NCBI RefSeq assembly: GCF_000964685.1
Contig: NZ_LANS01000001.1
Span: 992,001 to 1,056,000 of the forward strand
Length of the DNA: 64,000 bases
Source: Anaplasma phagocytophilum str. Webster
GTDB lineage: Bacteria > Pseudomonadota > Alphaproteobacteria > Rickettsiales > Anaplasmataceae
Reading direction: 5' to 3'
The position numbers and the translations under genes are program-made. Each line of letters begins with the position of its first letter. The stretch's first letter is position 1. Shown here in pieces: positions 1-9,605 of the stretch. Below the pieces are notes generated by a model that saw nothing but the letters and a program-made list of their open reading frames with translations, was not told the DNA's origin and made no database searches.

Positions 1-672
1 AGATTAGTTAGTACTTTTCTAGGTATGGGTCATCTTCCTGCTTGGCAAGAACATTGGACTTCATTGGCGGTTTTGGTGATGGTGCATGCCTTGTGTTATA
101 TAATGCACGGTTCACCGCCTATGCTGGCTAACGCTGCGTTTAGTAGTGGATTGGTGATAGCACCGTTCTTCCTTCAAGTATCTGCGGGTTTACTGGTTTT
201 AGGTATAGTTTCCGTATTTATACAGAATAATGATCAAGGGCGTGGTTTGGGTAGTGGAGACACAACAGTTATACAGTTGGCATTTGGACAATTGCTTACT
301 GCGGCGCTTGCTATGCCTGCAGCAGTAGCGTTATACGAGAGTGTTATCAGTTTGTACGATAGGGTATGTATGGGGATATTTAGTTGTCCCTTATGGGTGA
401 ACTATTTTATGCACCTTTTAGTGTTCTTTATAATACCTTTTCTATTCTTTAACACCATGATCATTATTAAGCCGTGGCCTGTTTCTATGTTGCAACTAAG
501 GTACAGTACTTGCATATCGGTAATGGCTGAGGGTTTGGTTCTAGCATCTTATTCTATAGTCGTTATGTATGTTGTAGCGTTCATATTTGCTGGGTTACAG
601 ATCACTAGTGCCGCAAAATACATGAAAGTAGTGATATACTTTGCTTTAGCGGGGCCTCACGCGTTTTTTTGA
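1..672 (+). CDS. PgpA-like membrane protein, 5' end outside window
   Basis: The reading frame is open from the first base, so the true start lies upstream. The visible 223 codons give a polytopic membrane protein. Its layout matches phosphatidylglycerophosphatase A (PF04608): an N-terminal TFLGMGHLP segment where the family has a T-x-x-G-x-G-x-L-P block, and later a FLFFN...KPWPV block that aligns with the family FRxFDxxKPWP signature. The acidic residues expected around these blocks are absent: the D before KPWP is I, the conserved D-E before the G-Q pair is replaced by I-Q-L-A, and the late D-D pair is A-E. PgpA normally makes phosphatidylglycerol by dephosphorylating PGP at the inner membrane. 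Family assignment is moderate; activity is doubtful. It could also be a diverged membrane protein of other function. Confidence 0.55.
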   Translation, partial: RLVSTFLGMGHLPAWQEHWTSLAVLVMVHALCYIMHGSPPMLANAAFSSGLVIAPFFLQVSAGLLVLGIVSVFIQNNDQGRGLGSGDTTVIQLAFGQLLTAALAMPAAVALYESVISLYDRVCMGIFSCPLWVNYFMHLLVFFIIPFLFFNTMIIIKPWPVSMLQLRYSTCISVMAEGLVLASYSIVVMYVVAFIFAGLQITSAAKYMKVVIYFALAGPHAFF

Positions 673-815
673 GTTAAAAAAGTATCTTTCCTGACTGTAT
701 TTTGTAAAGTAGTATACCGTATGGTGTGGCTTATTAGTGGGGAGAGGTTCATAATTATTACCACGGTTACTATGTTCTGTGCTTTGTTGTAATGAAGGAC
801 ATATTTGGAGTGCAT

Positions 816-1289
816 ATGAAGAAGTGTGGAGCGTTATTCTTTGTGGGTAGTGTTATTGCCTTGGCAATTGCATATGTTGCCCAGATGTTTTTTGGTCTAG
901 TACCGTGTAAACTCTGTTTGTATGAGCGTGTACCATACTTTATAGCCCTTATTCCCTCGATCATCATGATGTTTAAAAACTTCAAGGGGCTCTTTTTTGT
1001 AGTGGTGATATGCTATGTGGCAGGAATCATTATATCTATATATCATGCGGGTTTGGAGTATGGTTGGTTCACAGATTTCTTGCACTGTGCTGGGGATGTC
1101 GGCTTCGGTACAAGCCTTGAAGATATAAAGGCTAACTTGCTTAGCAAAGAGGAAGTAGTTTCGTGTAAGGTGCCTAGCTTTGTATTTATGGGCATATCTC
1201 TCTCAGGATGGAACGCCGTGTACGCAATTTCCATTTTAATCTGTGCTTTTCTGCTACGTGTTAGATATACTCGCGATCACCACAAGTAG
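816..1289 (+). CDS. dsbB: DsbB-family disulfide bond formation protein
   Basis: A 157-aa four-helix membrane protein. The CKLCLYER motif near the N-terminus is the DsbB CxxC quinone-side centre, and YHAGLEYGWF is the second family signature. A periplasmic loop has Cys at LHCAGD and at SCKVPSF, the usual second pair. DsbB reoxidises a DsbA-type thiol oxidase and passes electrons to ubiquinone. I chose ATG 816 because GGAG lies at 807-810, five bases upstream; an in-frame ATG at 792 would add eight residues but has no comparable ribosome site. The last 45 codons are duplicated in decayed form just downstream. Confidence 0.88.
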   Translation: MKKCGALFFVGSVIALAIAYVAQMFFGLVPCKLCLYERVPYFIALIPSIIMMFKNFKGLFFVVVICYVAGIIISIYHAGLEYGWFTDFLHCAGDVGFGTSLEDIKANLLSKEEVVSCKVPSFVFMGISLSGWNAVYAISILICAFLLRVRYTRDHHK

Positions 1290-1297
1290 TATTATCT

Positions 1298-1424
1298 GAG
1301 GAAATAGTTTCGTGTAAGGTGCCTAGCTTTGTATTTATGGGTATGTCTCTTTCAGGGTGGAATGCCGAGTATGCAGTTTCTCTTTTAGCCTGTGCTATGT
1401 GTTAGGTATACTCGCGATCACCAC
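1298..1424 (+). pseudogene. Decayed tandem copy of dsbB 3' end
   Basis: This stretch repeats about 136 bases of dsbB (about 1148-1283) with scattered substitutions and a deletion of about eight bases near the end. Both copies end in the same TACTCGCGATCACCAC string. The copy has no start codon or upstream part of the gene. It is a partial tandem duplication, not a working gene. Confidence 0.85.
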
Positions 1425-1507
1425 GGCATAGGCGATATTATGTGGAGACAGTTGCGTATCCATGTTAACATAATGGTGTGTGGTAGTTTAGCATCTGGAG
1501 GTTATGT

Positions 1508-2866
1508 ATGGAGGCTATGTCTGACAGGGGCTTAATCAAGGGGGCTAGTGCTCCCCATGAAGCATTGTTCAGAACGGCATACAGGTGTTCAGGGTATGCG
1601 TCTAGTTATTTAAGGCACTTGAATATCTATGCAGTTGCTTCAGCTTATCAGTCTGCATATCCGATGTTTTACACAGCAAGGTTTGCCTATAAAAGGGTTA
1701 AGCGGGCGTACGCCACATTATTTTGGGGAGATCTTATCGTAATAAGTGTACTGCGTGCTTATATAGATGCATTCTTCAAGGTCTTAAAACTTTCTTTGGA
1801 CGATTACAAGGATAAAAGAAAGACAACAAAGATAGCGCTAAAGATAGCGCTATCTGCGCTCATGTTAGTACTGATGCTTATTGGGGTATGTATTATAGTA
1901 GTATCTCTACTCTTTTTGCTATGTTTGCGCGTTAAGCTTCTCAGAATATGTGTACAGAAAATTTTCAATATCATAGGAAAGTGTTTAGTGGAAGTGTGTG
2001 CAGTAATAGCAGCTGCAATACCTGCCGTGCTAGCATGTGTACTGGCATTATACTCTGCCATATTAGCCATCCCCAGCTTGCTGATATCCCTGCCGTTTAT
2101 GCTGCTTCACGCAACCCTGTTAACCGTCGCGTCTTCCATGAGAAACGTAACATCATTAACCTTGGAATTTATACGAAGCGCATACCATGTTACGGCTGAG
2201 TCGATTCGCAACGTACGCCTACTACAGCTCCCTGGGAAAGTATTGTCATTCCTGTGGAAAATGCTGAAGAGTTTTCTACTTGCATGTTTGTGCTTGGGTA
2301 TACACCCTGTTGAAGAAGATGTTTATGATTTGACCGCATTACCAGATCAGAGCAGTGGTAGGAACTCGCAGTGTGGTTTTCTCAGAAATATAATTGCCGT
2401 TTCTGTAGGGGCGGTAGTAGCTGTTGTGGCTGGTGTTTTTTCTATTGCTACGACGCTAGTCTCATTATTAGTGCTGCCTATTGTATTGCTTGGGTTCACT
2501 CTCTTTTATCACCCTGACGTCTCATGTGACCGTGAGCGTTCGTCTAGAACAGGGCGCCTCGCAATATGTTTTGATACATCTAATGTACCACGTGAGCCCC
2601 ATACACAGGCGGCACCCAACGGGGGGGTCAACGCTGCCAATACAGCGCGATCTAGTCATGCCACTACGCATGCTAATGAGGATATCAATGTGGCTGCTGG
2701 AGCTCAAAGACCTGTGATTGGGGAACGTGTACAGTGGGCAATATCGGTGATAGCGCAAGCATTTTCATCTTCTAATACACGGTCTGATACAAGTGTACCT
2801 GGTGCAATATGTTTTGGTGTTGAATATGTTTCACAGGGTTTGGCTACAGAGCCATTACAGCGCTGA
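1508..2866 (+). CDS. Two-block membrane protein with polar C-terminal tail, 452 aa (intact copy in inverted repeat)
   Basis: Not a family I recognise. Residues 1-108 are basic and aromatic. Hydrophobic blocks lie at about 109-140 and 158-207, then a second block at about 294-334 ending in LPIVLLGF. Residues 335-452 form a polar Ser/Thr/Ala-rich tail. The start is well supported: GGAGG at 1497-1501 is six bases from ATG 1508. From about codon 23 onward the gene lies in the left arm of a 2.2-kb inverted repeat and has a near-identical copy on the other strand. A run of seven G at 2621-2627 sits at the start of the tail; the other copy has eight and is frameshifted there. Paired hydrophobic hairpins plus a polar tail recall vacuole-membrane proteins of intracellular bacteria, but that is inference. 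Confidence 0.8.
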   Translation: MEAMSDRGLIKGASAPHEALFRTAYRCSGYASSYLRHLNIYAVASAYQSAYPMFYTARFAYKRVKRAYATLFWGDLIVISVLRAYIDAFFKVLKLSLDDYKDKRKTTKIALKIALSALMLVLMLIGVCIIVVSLLFLLCLRVKLLRICVQKIFNIIGKCLVEVCAVIAAAIPAVLACVLALYSAILAIPSLLISLPFMLLHATLLTVASSMRNVTSLTLEFIRSAYHVTAESIRNVRLLQLPGKVLSFLWKMLKSFLLACLCLGIHPVEEDVYDLTALPDQSSGRNSQCGFLRNIIAVSVGAVVAVVAGVFSIATTLVSLLVLPIVLLGFTLFYHPDVSCDRERSSRTGRLAICFDTSNVPREPHTQAAPNGGVNAANTARSSHATTHANEDINVAAGAQRPVIGERVQWAISVIAQAFSSSNTRSDTSVPGAICFGVEYVSQGLATEPLQR

Positions 2867-2981
2867 TAGACACTATACCTTTGTTGCGGAGTATTCTTCT
2901 AGTTTCCATACGGTGCTCATACCCCTGAGATGCATTCTCTGACCCCTAAGGTGGCTGCCAAACAAACGTTATTGTGTAACT

Positions 2982-3112
2982 TTTGCCAGCATCATATTAG
3001 TAGTGCTACGGAGTAATAACTTTATTCTTGGAGTAAGACTCATGCTTTGACGCTTGTTCTTCTCCTACACCAGAGATCGAGGAAGTCTTTTGCCTTGGAT
3101 AGTATGAAACCC
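2982..3112. repeat. Direct repeat copy 1 inside the inverted-repeat arm
   Basis: This block of about 131 bases recurs in the same orientation at 3419-3551 with a handful of changes; both contain CTTGTTCTTCTCCTACACCA and end in TATGAAACCCT. It lies downstream of the membrane gene. Because it is inside the arm, two further inverted copies exist in the right arm. Other short shared blocks (near 2897 and 3579) suggest that the whole 3' flank was duplicated. No gene was seen in 2867-3770. Confidence 0.85.
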
Positions 3113-3418
3113 TTATGTTTCAATGTTGAACTGTGTCCCGTGTTGCGCCTAGGAGCCATTACAACGGCTATAAACCTTGCAATCGCTCTCGTAGTTAAAT
3201 ACCACAAGTTGGACTGGTAGTATGTGAATCCCTTTATTGTGATTGTATACCTAGAAAGGCACTCTTTTATGCTGTGTGTTTCTCATGTTTTATGGGCAAG
3301 AGGCCCTTTATTCTCTGCTTGAGCATCAGTACAGTTTTTGTGTCTTGCGACTGATTATAGTGAAAATGCATCTTTATTTTAGATTACGAGGTAGATACCA
3401 CAATGTTAGTGCATGATC

Positions 3419-3551
3419 TTTGCCAGCATCACATTAATCATAATTCTACGGAGCAATACCTGTTCTTGGAGTAAGCTTCATGCTTTGACGCTTGTTCTTC
3501 TCCTACACCAGAGATCGAAGAAGTCTTTTGCCTTGGATAGTATGAAACCCT
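3419..3551. repeat. Direct repeat copy 2 inside the inverted-repeat arm
   Basis: Second copy of the block at 2982-3112, about 306 bases from the end of the first. Mirror copies lie in the right arm near 4367-4499 and 4806-4936. Confidence 0.85.
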
Positions 3552-3770
3552 CAGTTTCGTATGTATAGATCATGCCCTTCTAGTTTCCATACGGTGACTC
3601 ATGCCATTGGAGAGGCATTCTCTGCACTTCAGAATAGATATATCAAAGAAAATCTCTCGTAAGGCAGAGACCTTTGTTTCATATGTAGGGGTTCTACTTC
3701 GCTTTAGGTGGGTGTTTTATAGGGTTGAGTGTTGATGCTTATAAGACACATTTCTTCTTACACATGGTGC

Positions 3771-4147
3771 GATATTACTACATGTCATTATTTAAGCGGT
3801 CCATTAATACTCTTTTGTGTCCGTATTGCCTTATGTTTCATGTACAAATTTCTTTCAAAGCATGCTTCGTTCTCTTATCCCTGCTTTGCGCTTTTACTGC
3901 GAATGCTACATTCTCAACTATAGTTTGGTGTTGAAACAGTGCCGGGTGCTGGAAAATTAGCCCTACATTACGGGATTCTGTTGCGATTATTACGTATATC
4001 TTATTGTATCCAGCAAAGCGTTCTCTGTAAATGCGTTATGCTTTTATTATGTATAGGGCCCAGTTTCATCCGGAATGAGAGACAACCTCACCGGAAAAGA
4101 GAGTTCTTAACCCGATAATGCTGACGAATGATAACACGGGCAGTATT
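3771..4147. other. 377-bp unique spacer between inverted-repeat arms
   Basis: The only unique sequence between the arms. It holds two short open stretches. One encodes a hydrophobic leader-like peptide ending at 3934. The other is an open frame of about 60 codons from about 3927 to 4120 without a clear start. Neither has a convincing ribosome site. Recombination between the arms would invert this spacer. Confidence 0.7.
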
Positions 4148-6345
4148 GCACCATGTGTAAGAAGAAATGTGTCTTATAAGCATCAACACTCAACCCTATA
4201 AAACACCCACCTAAAGCGAAGTAGAACCCCTACATATGAAACAAAGGTCTCTGCCTTACGAGAGATTTTCTTTGATATATCTATTCTGAAGTGCAGAGAA
4301 TGCCTCTCCAATGGCATGAGTCACCGTATGGAAACTAGAAGGGCATGATCTATACATACGAAACTGAGGGTTTCATACTATCCAAGGCAAAAGACTTCTT
4401 CGATCTCTGGTGTAGGAGAAGAACAAGCGTCAAAGCATGAAGCTTACTCCAAGAACAGGTATTGCTCCGTAGAATTATGATTAATGTGATGCTGGCAAAG
4501 ATCATGCACTAACATTGTGGTATCTACCTCGTAATCTAAAATAAAGATGCATTTTCACTATAATCAGTCGCAAGACACAAAAACTGTACTGATGCTCAAG
4601 CAGAGAATAAAGGGCCTCTTGCCCATAAAACATGAGAAACACACAGCATAAAAGAGTGCCTTTCTAGGTATACAATCACAATAAAGGGATTCACATACTA
4701 CCAGTCCAACTTGTGGTATTTAACTACGAGAGCGATTGCAAGGTTTATAGCCGTTGTAATGGCTCCTAGGCGCAACACGGGACACAGTTCAACATTGAAA
4801 CATAAGGGTTTCATACTATCCAAGGCAAAAGACTTCCTCGATCTCTGGTGTAGGAGAAGAACAAGCGTCAAAGCATGAGTCTTACTCCAAGAATAAAGTT
4901 ATTACTCCGTAGCACTACTAATATGATGCTGGCAAAAGTTACACAATAACGTTTGTTTGGCAGCCACCTTAGGGGTCAGAGAATGCATCTCAGGGGTATG
5001 AGCACCGTATGGAAACTAGAAGAATACTCCGCAACAAAGGTATAGTGTCTATCAGCGCTGTAATGGCTCTGTAGCCAAACCCTGTGAAACATATTCAACA
5101 CCAAAACATATTGCACCAGGTACACTTGTATCAGACCGTGTATTAGAAGATGAAAATGCTTGCGCTATCACCGATATTGCCCACTGTACACGTTCCCCAA
5201 TCACAGGTCTTTGAGCTCCAGCAGCCACATTGATATCCTCATTAGCATGCGTAGTGGCATGACTAGATCGCGCTGTATTGGCAGCGTTGACCCCCCCCGT
5301 TGGGTGCCGCCTGTGTATGGGGCTCACGTGGTACATTAGATGTATCAAAACATATTGCGAGGCGCCCTGTTCTAGACGAACGCTCACGGTCACATGAGAC
5401 GTCAGGGTGATAAAAGAGAGTGAACCCAAGCAATACAATAGGCAGCACTAATAATGAGACTAGCGTCGTAGCAATAGAAAAAACACCAGCCACAACAGCT
5501 ACTACCGCCCCTACAGAAACGGCAATTATATTTCTGAGAAAACCACACTGCGAGTTCCTACCACTGCTCTGATCTGGTAATGCGGTCAAATCATAAACAT
5601 CTTCTTCAACAGGGTGTATACCCAAGCACAAACATGCAAGTAGAAAACTCTTCAGCATTTTCCACAGGAATGACAATACTTTCCCAGGGAGCTGTAGTAG
5701 GCGTACGTTGCGAATCGACTCAGCCGTAACATGGTATGCGCTTCGTATAAATTCCAAGGTTAATGATGTTACGTTTCTCATGGAAGACGCGACGGTTAAC
5801 AGGGTTGCGTGAAGCAGCATAAACGGCAGGGATATCAGCAAGCTGGGGATGGCTAATATGGCAGAGTATAATGCCAGTACACATGCTAGCACGGCAGGTA
5901 TTGCAGCTGCTATTACTGCACACACTTCCACTAAACACTTTCCTATGATATTGAAAATTTTCTGTACACATATTCTGAGAAGCTTAACGCGCAAACATAG
6001 CAAAAAGAGTAGAGATACTACTATAATACATACCCCAATAAGCATCAGTACTAACATGAGCGCAGATAGCGCTATCTTTAGCGCTATCTTTGTTGTCTTT
6101 CTTTTATCCTTGTAATCGTCCAAAGAAAGTTTTAAGACCTTGAAGAATGCATCTATATAAGCACGCAGTACACTTATTACGATAAGATCTCCCCAAAATA
6201 ATGTGGCGTACGCCCGCTTAACCCTTTTATAGGCAAACCTTGCTGTGTAAAACATCGGATATGCAGACTGATAAGCTGAAGCAACTGCATAGATATTCAA
6301 GTGCCTTAAATAACTAGACGCATACCCTGAACACCTGTATGCCGT
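4148..6345. repeat. Right arm of 2.2-kb inverted repeat
   Basis: Reverse-complement copy of 1574-3770, one base longer because of the run of eight C at 5291-5298 against seven G at 2621-2627. Outside 6345 the sequence is unrelated to the left flank, so this copy lacks the left copy's first 22 codons and its ribosome site. Confidence 0.95.
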
Positions 6346-6378
6346 AGCAAACAATTTTACTTGAGGAACACGAGACAC
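5052..6378 (-). pseudogene. Frameshifted copy of the 452-aa membrane protein gene
   Basis: This is the right-arm copy of the gene at 1508-2866. It has a different 5' end: the frame opens at a GTG (6378) giving a short unrelated N-terminus before joining the shared sequence at about 6345. I see no good ribosome site for this start. The eight-C run at 5291-5298 shifts the frame: the first frame ends soon after, near 5263, and the original tail continues in another frame to 5052. The product would keep both hydrophobic blocks but lose about 80 tail residues. It may be a true pseudogene, the OFF state of a switch, or a sequencing error in a homopolymer. Confidence 0.8.
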
Positions 6379-6864
6379 TTGAAAGTAACCTTATACACCC
6401 GATGAGCTTATAGTTAAATTTTTCACGATGACTACAAGAAGCCTGGTAACTTGCGCGTACGTTGTATCACAAAATTTTTGGCCTGTGATAGTACCAAGAA
6501 TTCAGCATGCCAGAATTTTGCGTACATGAGAAAAGCTCTACAATGACCTTCGCTTAACAGAAGCACTAGAAACACCTAAATACAGACTATAACATTTATG
6601 TAAACTTAACGAGTTTACTAGAGCTGCGCCGCTGGTACGTACAGAACTATGGTCACTTCAAAAGCAAGGTACAAGAACTTGCAAAACAATGCCGCACTTC
6701 ATAAAAAATAGGCATTTAAAGGACCTTTATACAGAATGTAAAGATAATATAGACAATCCCCATTATAAACTGCAGCAACTGTTTTGTGTTATGTACACAA
6801 TTTCAAATGTAATACGACTTGTACACTTGCTGTTCCAGAGAAGACGTTTTCTGTACTGTATCGG
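6379..6864. other. Gene-free stretch
   Basis: About 490 AT-rich bases with only short open frames that lack ribosome sites and resemble nothing known to me. It separates the inverted repeat from the next membrane gene. Confidence 0.6.
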
Positions 6865-7725
6865 TTAGAACACTCCTCGGCCTGGGTTTGTTGTCTTTTG
6901 TTTATGTGAACTGCAGCGAGATGAAGCTGTATCCTCAATGTTTGAAAGCTCCCTAACGTCCCATTTTCCACTGCTAATCCTTTCTACAAGACTCGTCGTA
7001 TATGTATTGGGTATGCATGCAGACAGTGGTGGTATAATAATGAGCGACAGTATAGGAAAGGCTACAGCAAGTCCCAAGGATACTACAATTAATGGTATAA
7101 TCAGTGCCCCTGCAATACCCGTTATGATGCTGCTCAGCAATGACTTAGCAGCACGCTCAGTTATGTAGGGAAGAAAACCATCTGTAGTGAATAAGGATGG
7201 CTCTTCAAAGCGTTTGTGCGCGCTAGGTGGGCTGAGGAAGTCTGACACCTTTTTGTATATAGTGCAGAGGAAAGAAGCTGCAGACTTGAATACTAAGTGC
7301 ATATTTGCAAGCATTACGCAGCTTGTGAAGAATATAAGGGAAACTACGGGAATAAAAACTAAAGAGAATGCTGCTAGTGCTGCAAGAGCGATGTACGAAA
7401 GCGACAAAAGCACAATCAAAGCAGATAACAGTACAACTTTCTTAGAGAACGAAACAACAGAGTATAAGCCTCTCTTTAGTTTATTTCTCGTCTTGGTCAA
7501 CAGAGCAGATTCACCTGAGGCATGGTCATCAGGATATTCCTTACCTCGTAATATATGACGTACTATATCGTTGTACAATGAAGTGACTACCCCAAGTAGG
7601 AAGATACTCTTCATGATGCAGTACTCACTTGGGGATTTGGTGGCGCATAGTATTACTAGTGACGAAAGCACCATCCTATCGTACAGCATGCGAGATAACT
7701 TTTTGCTTTTTCGTACAATAGACAT
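6865..7725 (-). CDS. Two-block membrane protein, 286 aa
   Basis: Unrecognised. An N-terminal basic stretch is followed by shorter hydrophobic segments (about 18-55), then a long hydrophobic block at about 95-140 and a second at about 195-235 that ends in a proline-rich IIPPLSAC motif. A polar tail of about 50 residues closes the protein. GTG at 7728 directly precedes ATG 7725; I take the ATG. The order (block, charged linker with YKK and DFLSPP, block, tail) is the same as in the 452-, 350- and 269-aa proteins nearby, although residue identity is low by eye. It could be an inclusion-membrane-type protein; no direct evidence. Confidence 0.7.
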   Translation of the reverse strand: MSIVRKSKKLSRMLYDRMVLSSLVILCATKSPSEYCIMKSIFLLGVVTSLYNDIVRHILRGKEYPDDHASGESALLTKTRNKLKRGLYSVVSFSKKVVLLSALIVLLSLSYIALAALAAFSLVFIPVVSLIFFTSCVMLANMHLVFKSAASFLCTIYKKVSDFLSPPSAHKRFEEPSLFTTDGFLPYITERAAKSLLSSIITGIAGALIIPLIVVSLGLAVAFPILSLIIIPPLSACIPNTYTTSLVERISSGKWDVRELSNIEDTASSRCSSHKQKTTNPGRGVF

Positions 7726-7728
7726 CAC

Positions 7729-8070
7729 GGATACCCTAAATTTGAATTTTTGATTGTAGGAAGAACGGCGTTCTATATAAGTATAGCTGCAATAACTGTG
7801 CTAATGCAAAAATTAATTACTTAATTATTCTGCGTAAGCAATGGAATTTCTAGTATAAAATAGTCTTAATTACGACTTGTACCCGACATTTTACCATGTG
7901 TTCTAGTTTACGCATGAGATATTGCAGCACACTTTCCTTAAGATATGGAGGTTGCACATTGTAGCATTTGTGTGTTTTATTTGCAGCTCTTTATGGATAT
8001 ATTAAGCAATATGCGCATGTCTTAACTAGGCTGGTAGCGGCTGGCATGATAAAAATACTTTTATCTAAAA
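7729..8070. other. Gene-free stretch
   Basis: About 340 AT-rich bases between a minus-strand membrane gene and a duplicated gene fragment. It should hold the promoter of the gene at 6865-7725, but I cannot pick out reliable -35/-10 boxes. Confidence 0.5.
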
Positions 8071-8635
8071 TCAGCGTGTAGCAATATAAAACAGGTAGAT
8101 GCAATAACACCAGAGCGTATTGCAGTCTGCGAGAATTTGGACTTTCTCCTGAAAGTGCCGCAGTCTACAGAGGGAGAAAAGACTCCTGCGTTCAAAGTAA
8201 ACACAGCACTGAAATACGAGATCTCTATACAAGGAGAGGGACGAGTTCTCTATGATAACTGTTCATTAAACCTGACAATCATCACTCCACCAGACTGCAA
8301 TATAAAGACCTCACCACCATTACTGTTTAGAGTATGTCCTCCGTTAGGACGTCTTCTACTCAGATTGAAGCATTGGTTCTATAAACGGAAAGTCTTTACT
8401 CCTCAAGATACGCGCGTACCAGATCCTACACTTGTTCGCGTTCAACGCATCCCTTGCATAGGCATGAATATTACAAAACTGCAGTACGCAATGGCTCCTC
8501 TGCAAGTTTCTCCGGAAGCGTTTTTCAGGGACCTGGTTAAAAACAGCACTATCTGTAGGGATTTATATCATGACCTCCTCTCTCAGGAGGTGCATCTGGC
8601 AGAGCCTCAACCCGAACATGCTGCGATTGATGTTT
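8071..8635 (+). pseudogene. 565-bp inverted partial copy of the 510-aa protein gene
   Basis: This block is the reverse complement of 26646-27210 with no length difference (coordinate sums constant at 35281). I saw only about three substitutions, near 8516-8521 and 8623. It carries codons from the C-terminal third of the 510-aa gene, in frame, from an internal point to the start of its tail. An open frame 8137-8661 (174 codons) can start at an internal ATG, but I see no ribosome site and the beginning and end are cut. It is best read as a recent duplicated fragment with parent at 26479-28011. Confidence 0.85.
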
Positions 8636-8649
8636 TTTTGTGTAATAGA

Positions 8650-8674
8650 ACGCCCACCTAAAGTAAGTGGGCGT
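8650..8674. terminator. Hairpin with ACGCCCAC stem
   Basis: An eight-base perfect stem (ACGCCCAC with GTGGGCGT) and a nine-base loop follow the stop region of the duplicated fragment. There is no T-run, so intrinsic terminator activity is uncertain. Confidence 0.4.
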
Positions 8675-8795
8675 ATGATTAGAGCAGCTCTTTCTATTGG
8701 TCAATGCTATAACTAACAGCGCCCTATAAAAAGTACCTTATTTTATACAAGCTATTCATAAGCTCTTTTACTACATAGCACGTTTTACAAAAGCG

Positions 8796-9605
8796 TTATG
8801 ATATATAAGCTGGGAAACTACTACTGTGGTTCTCACTCTTGTAGTTCATTAAAACTGTGCGCGGTTCTGTATAAGGAGTGTCTTCAGTGGTGTTTATAAG
8901 AAAAAAGGAAGAGCGCATACCAACACTATATCCAGGATTCTTGATATCAGCGATTTCGTTGGATAGCATTCTGTTAGCATTGAAACGACGATTGGCTAAA
9001 CCCTCTACAGCTTCTCTATATCCCATTTCTTCTAACTGGGCAGTTTCTGTTTTCAATACTACTGTTGTGTTCTCATAGATGTTATAGGTTCCTTTTTTTA
9101 AAAGTATCGGTAATGTGCTACAAGCAGCAATAATGACAGCAAATTCTAAAGAGAATGTCATTAGTAAGGATATGCAGAACACAGCTAGTACACTTTGAGG
9201 TAAGTGCTCAAGAGAAAAGTCAGCATTAGCAGTAGAAATTTCACTACAGAAATTCTTTCCGAACCTTTTTTTTAAGATACCTTCAGAATACTTAAGCCTA
9301 TCCTCTGGAGTACTTATAAAAGGTAAAATATCTGTATTTGCGGCTAGGTAAGCAGAGGCAGCAATAACATAGTCGACGAAAAGACAAAGTGTGGAAACAA
9401 AATATGTGGCTATAAGTATCCAGTAAACCACATTCAGCAACGTGCTCATTAGAAGTGCGGCAATCCCGCAAACTCCAATTACTATACCCAGTTTTTCTAC
9501 CGATTCCGGGATACACAGGGATGGTAGTTTCTTGTTACTAGTATCCTCATTTTCACTTTCCGCAAATACTTTACAACCTAACCCTTTATTTATCCTTGAC
9601 AACAT
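8796..9605 (-). CDS. Two-block membrane protein, 269 aa
   Basis: Unrecognised. Residues 1-38 are polar; hydrophobic block one spans about 39-88, a charged linker with KKRFGK follows, block two spans about 136-169 ending in LPILLKK, and a 100-residue polar tail closes the protein. The start is well supported: AAGGAG lies about six bases before ATG 9605. The L-P-I-x-L-L ending of block two is also seen in the 452-aa protein (LPIVLL), which hints at common ancestry with its neighbours. Confidence 0.75.
   Translation of the reverse strand: MLSRINKGLGCKVFAESENEDTSNKKLPSLCIPESVEKLGIVIGVCGIAALLMSTLLNVVYWILIATYFVSTLCLFVDYVIAASAYLAANTDILPFISTPEDRLKYSEGILKKRFGKNFCSEISTANADFSLEHLPQSVLAVFCISLLMTFSLEFAVIIAACSTLPILLKKGTYNIYENTTVVLKTETAQLEEMGYREAVEGLANRRFNANRMLSNEIADIKNPGYSVGMRSSFFLINTTEDTPYTEPRTVLMNYKSENHSSSFPAYIS

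Larger units (their letters stand above)
1574..3770. repeat. Left arm of 2.2-kb inverted repeat
   Basis: Bases 1574-3770 reappear as reverse complement at 4148-6345. I compared blocks at both ends, through the gene and through the non-coding part. The only difference I saw is one extra base in the G/C run, which makes the coordinate sums shift from 7918 (inner part) to 7919 (outer part). The arm holds all but the first 22 codons of the membrane gene and about 900 bases of non-coding sequence. Confidence 0.95.

Noticed and set aside
3725-3934. Small leader-like peptide in the inverted-repeat spacer as a gene
   Set aside because: No ribosome site, and the frame crosses the arm boundary; more likely a chance hydrophobic frame.
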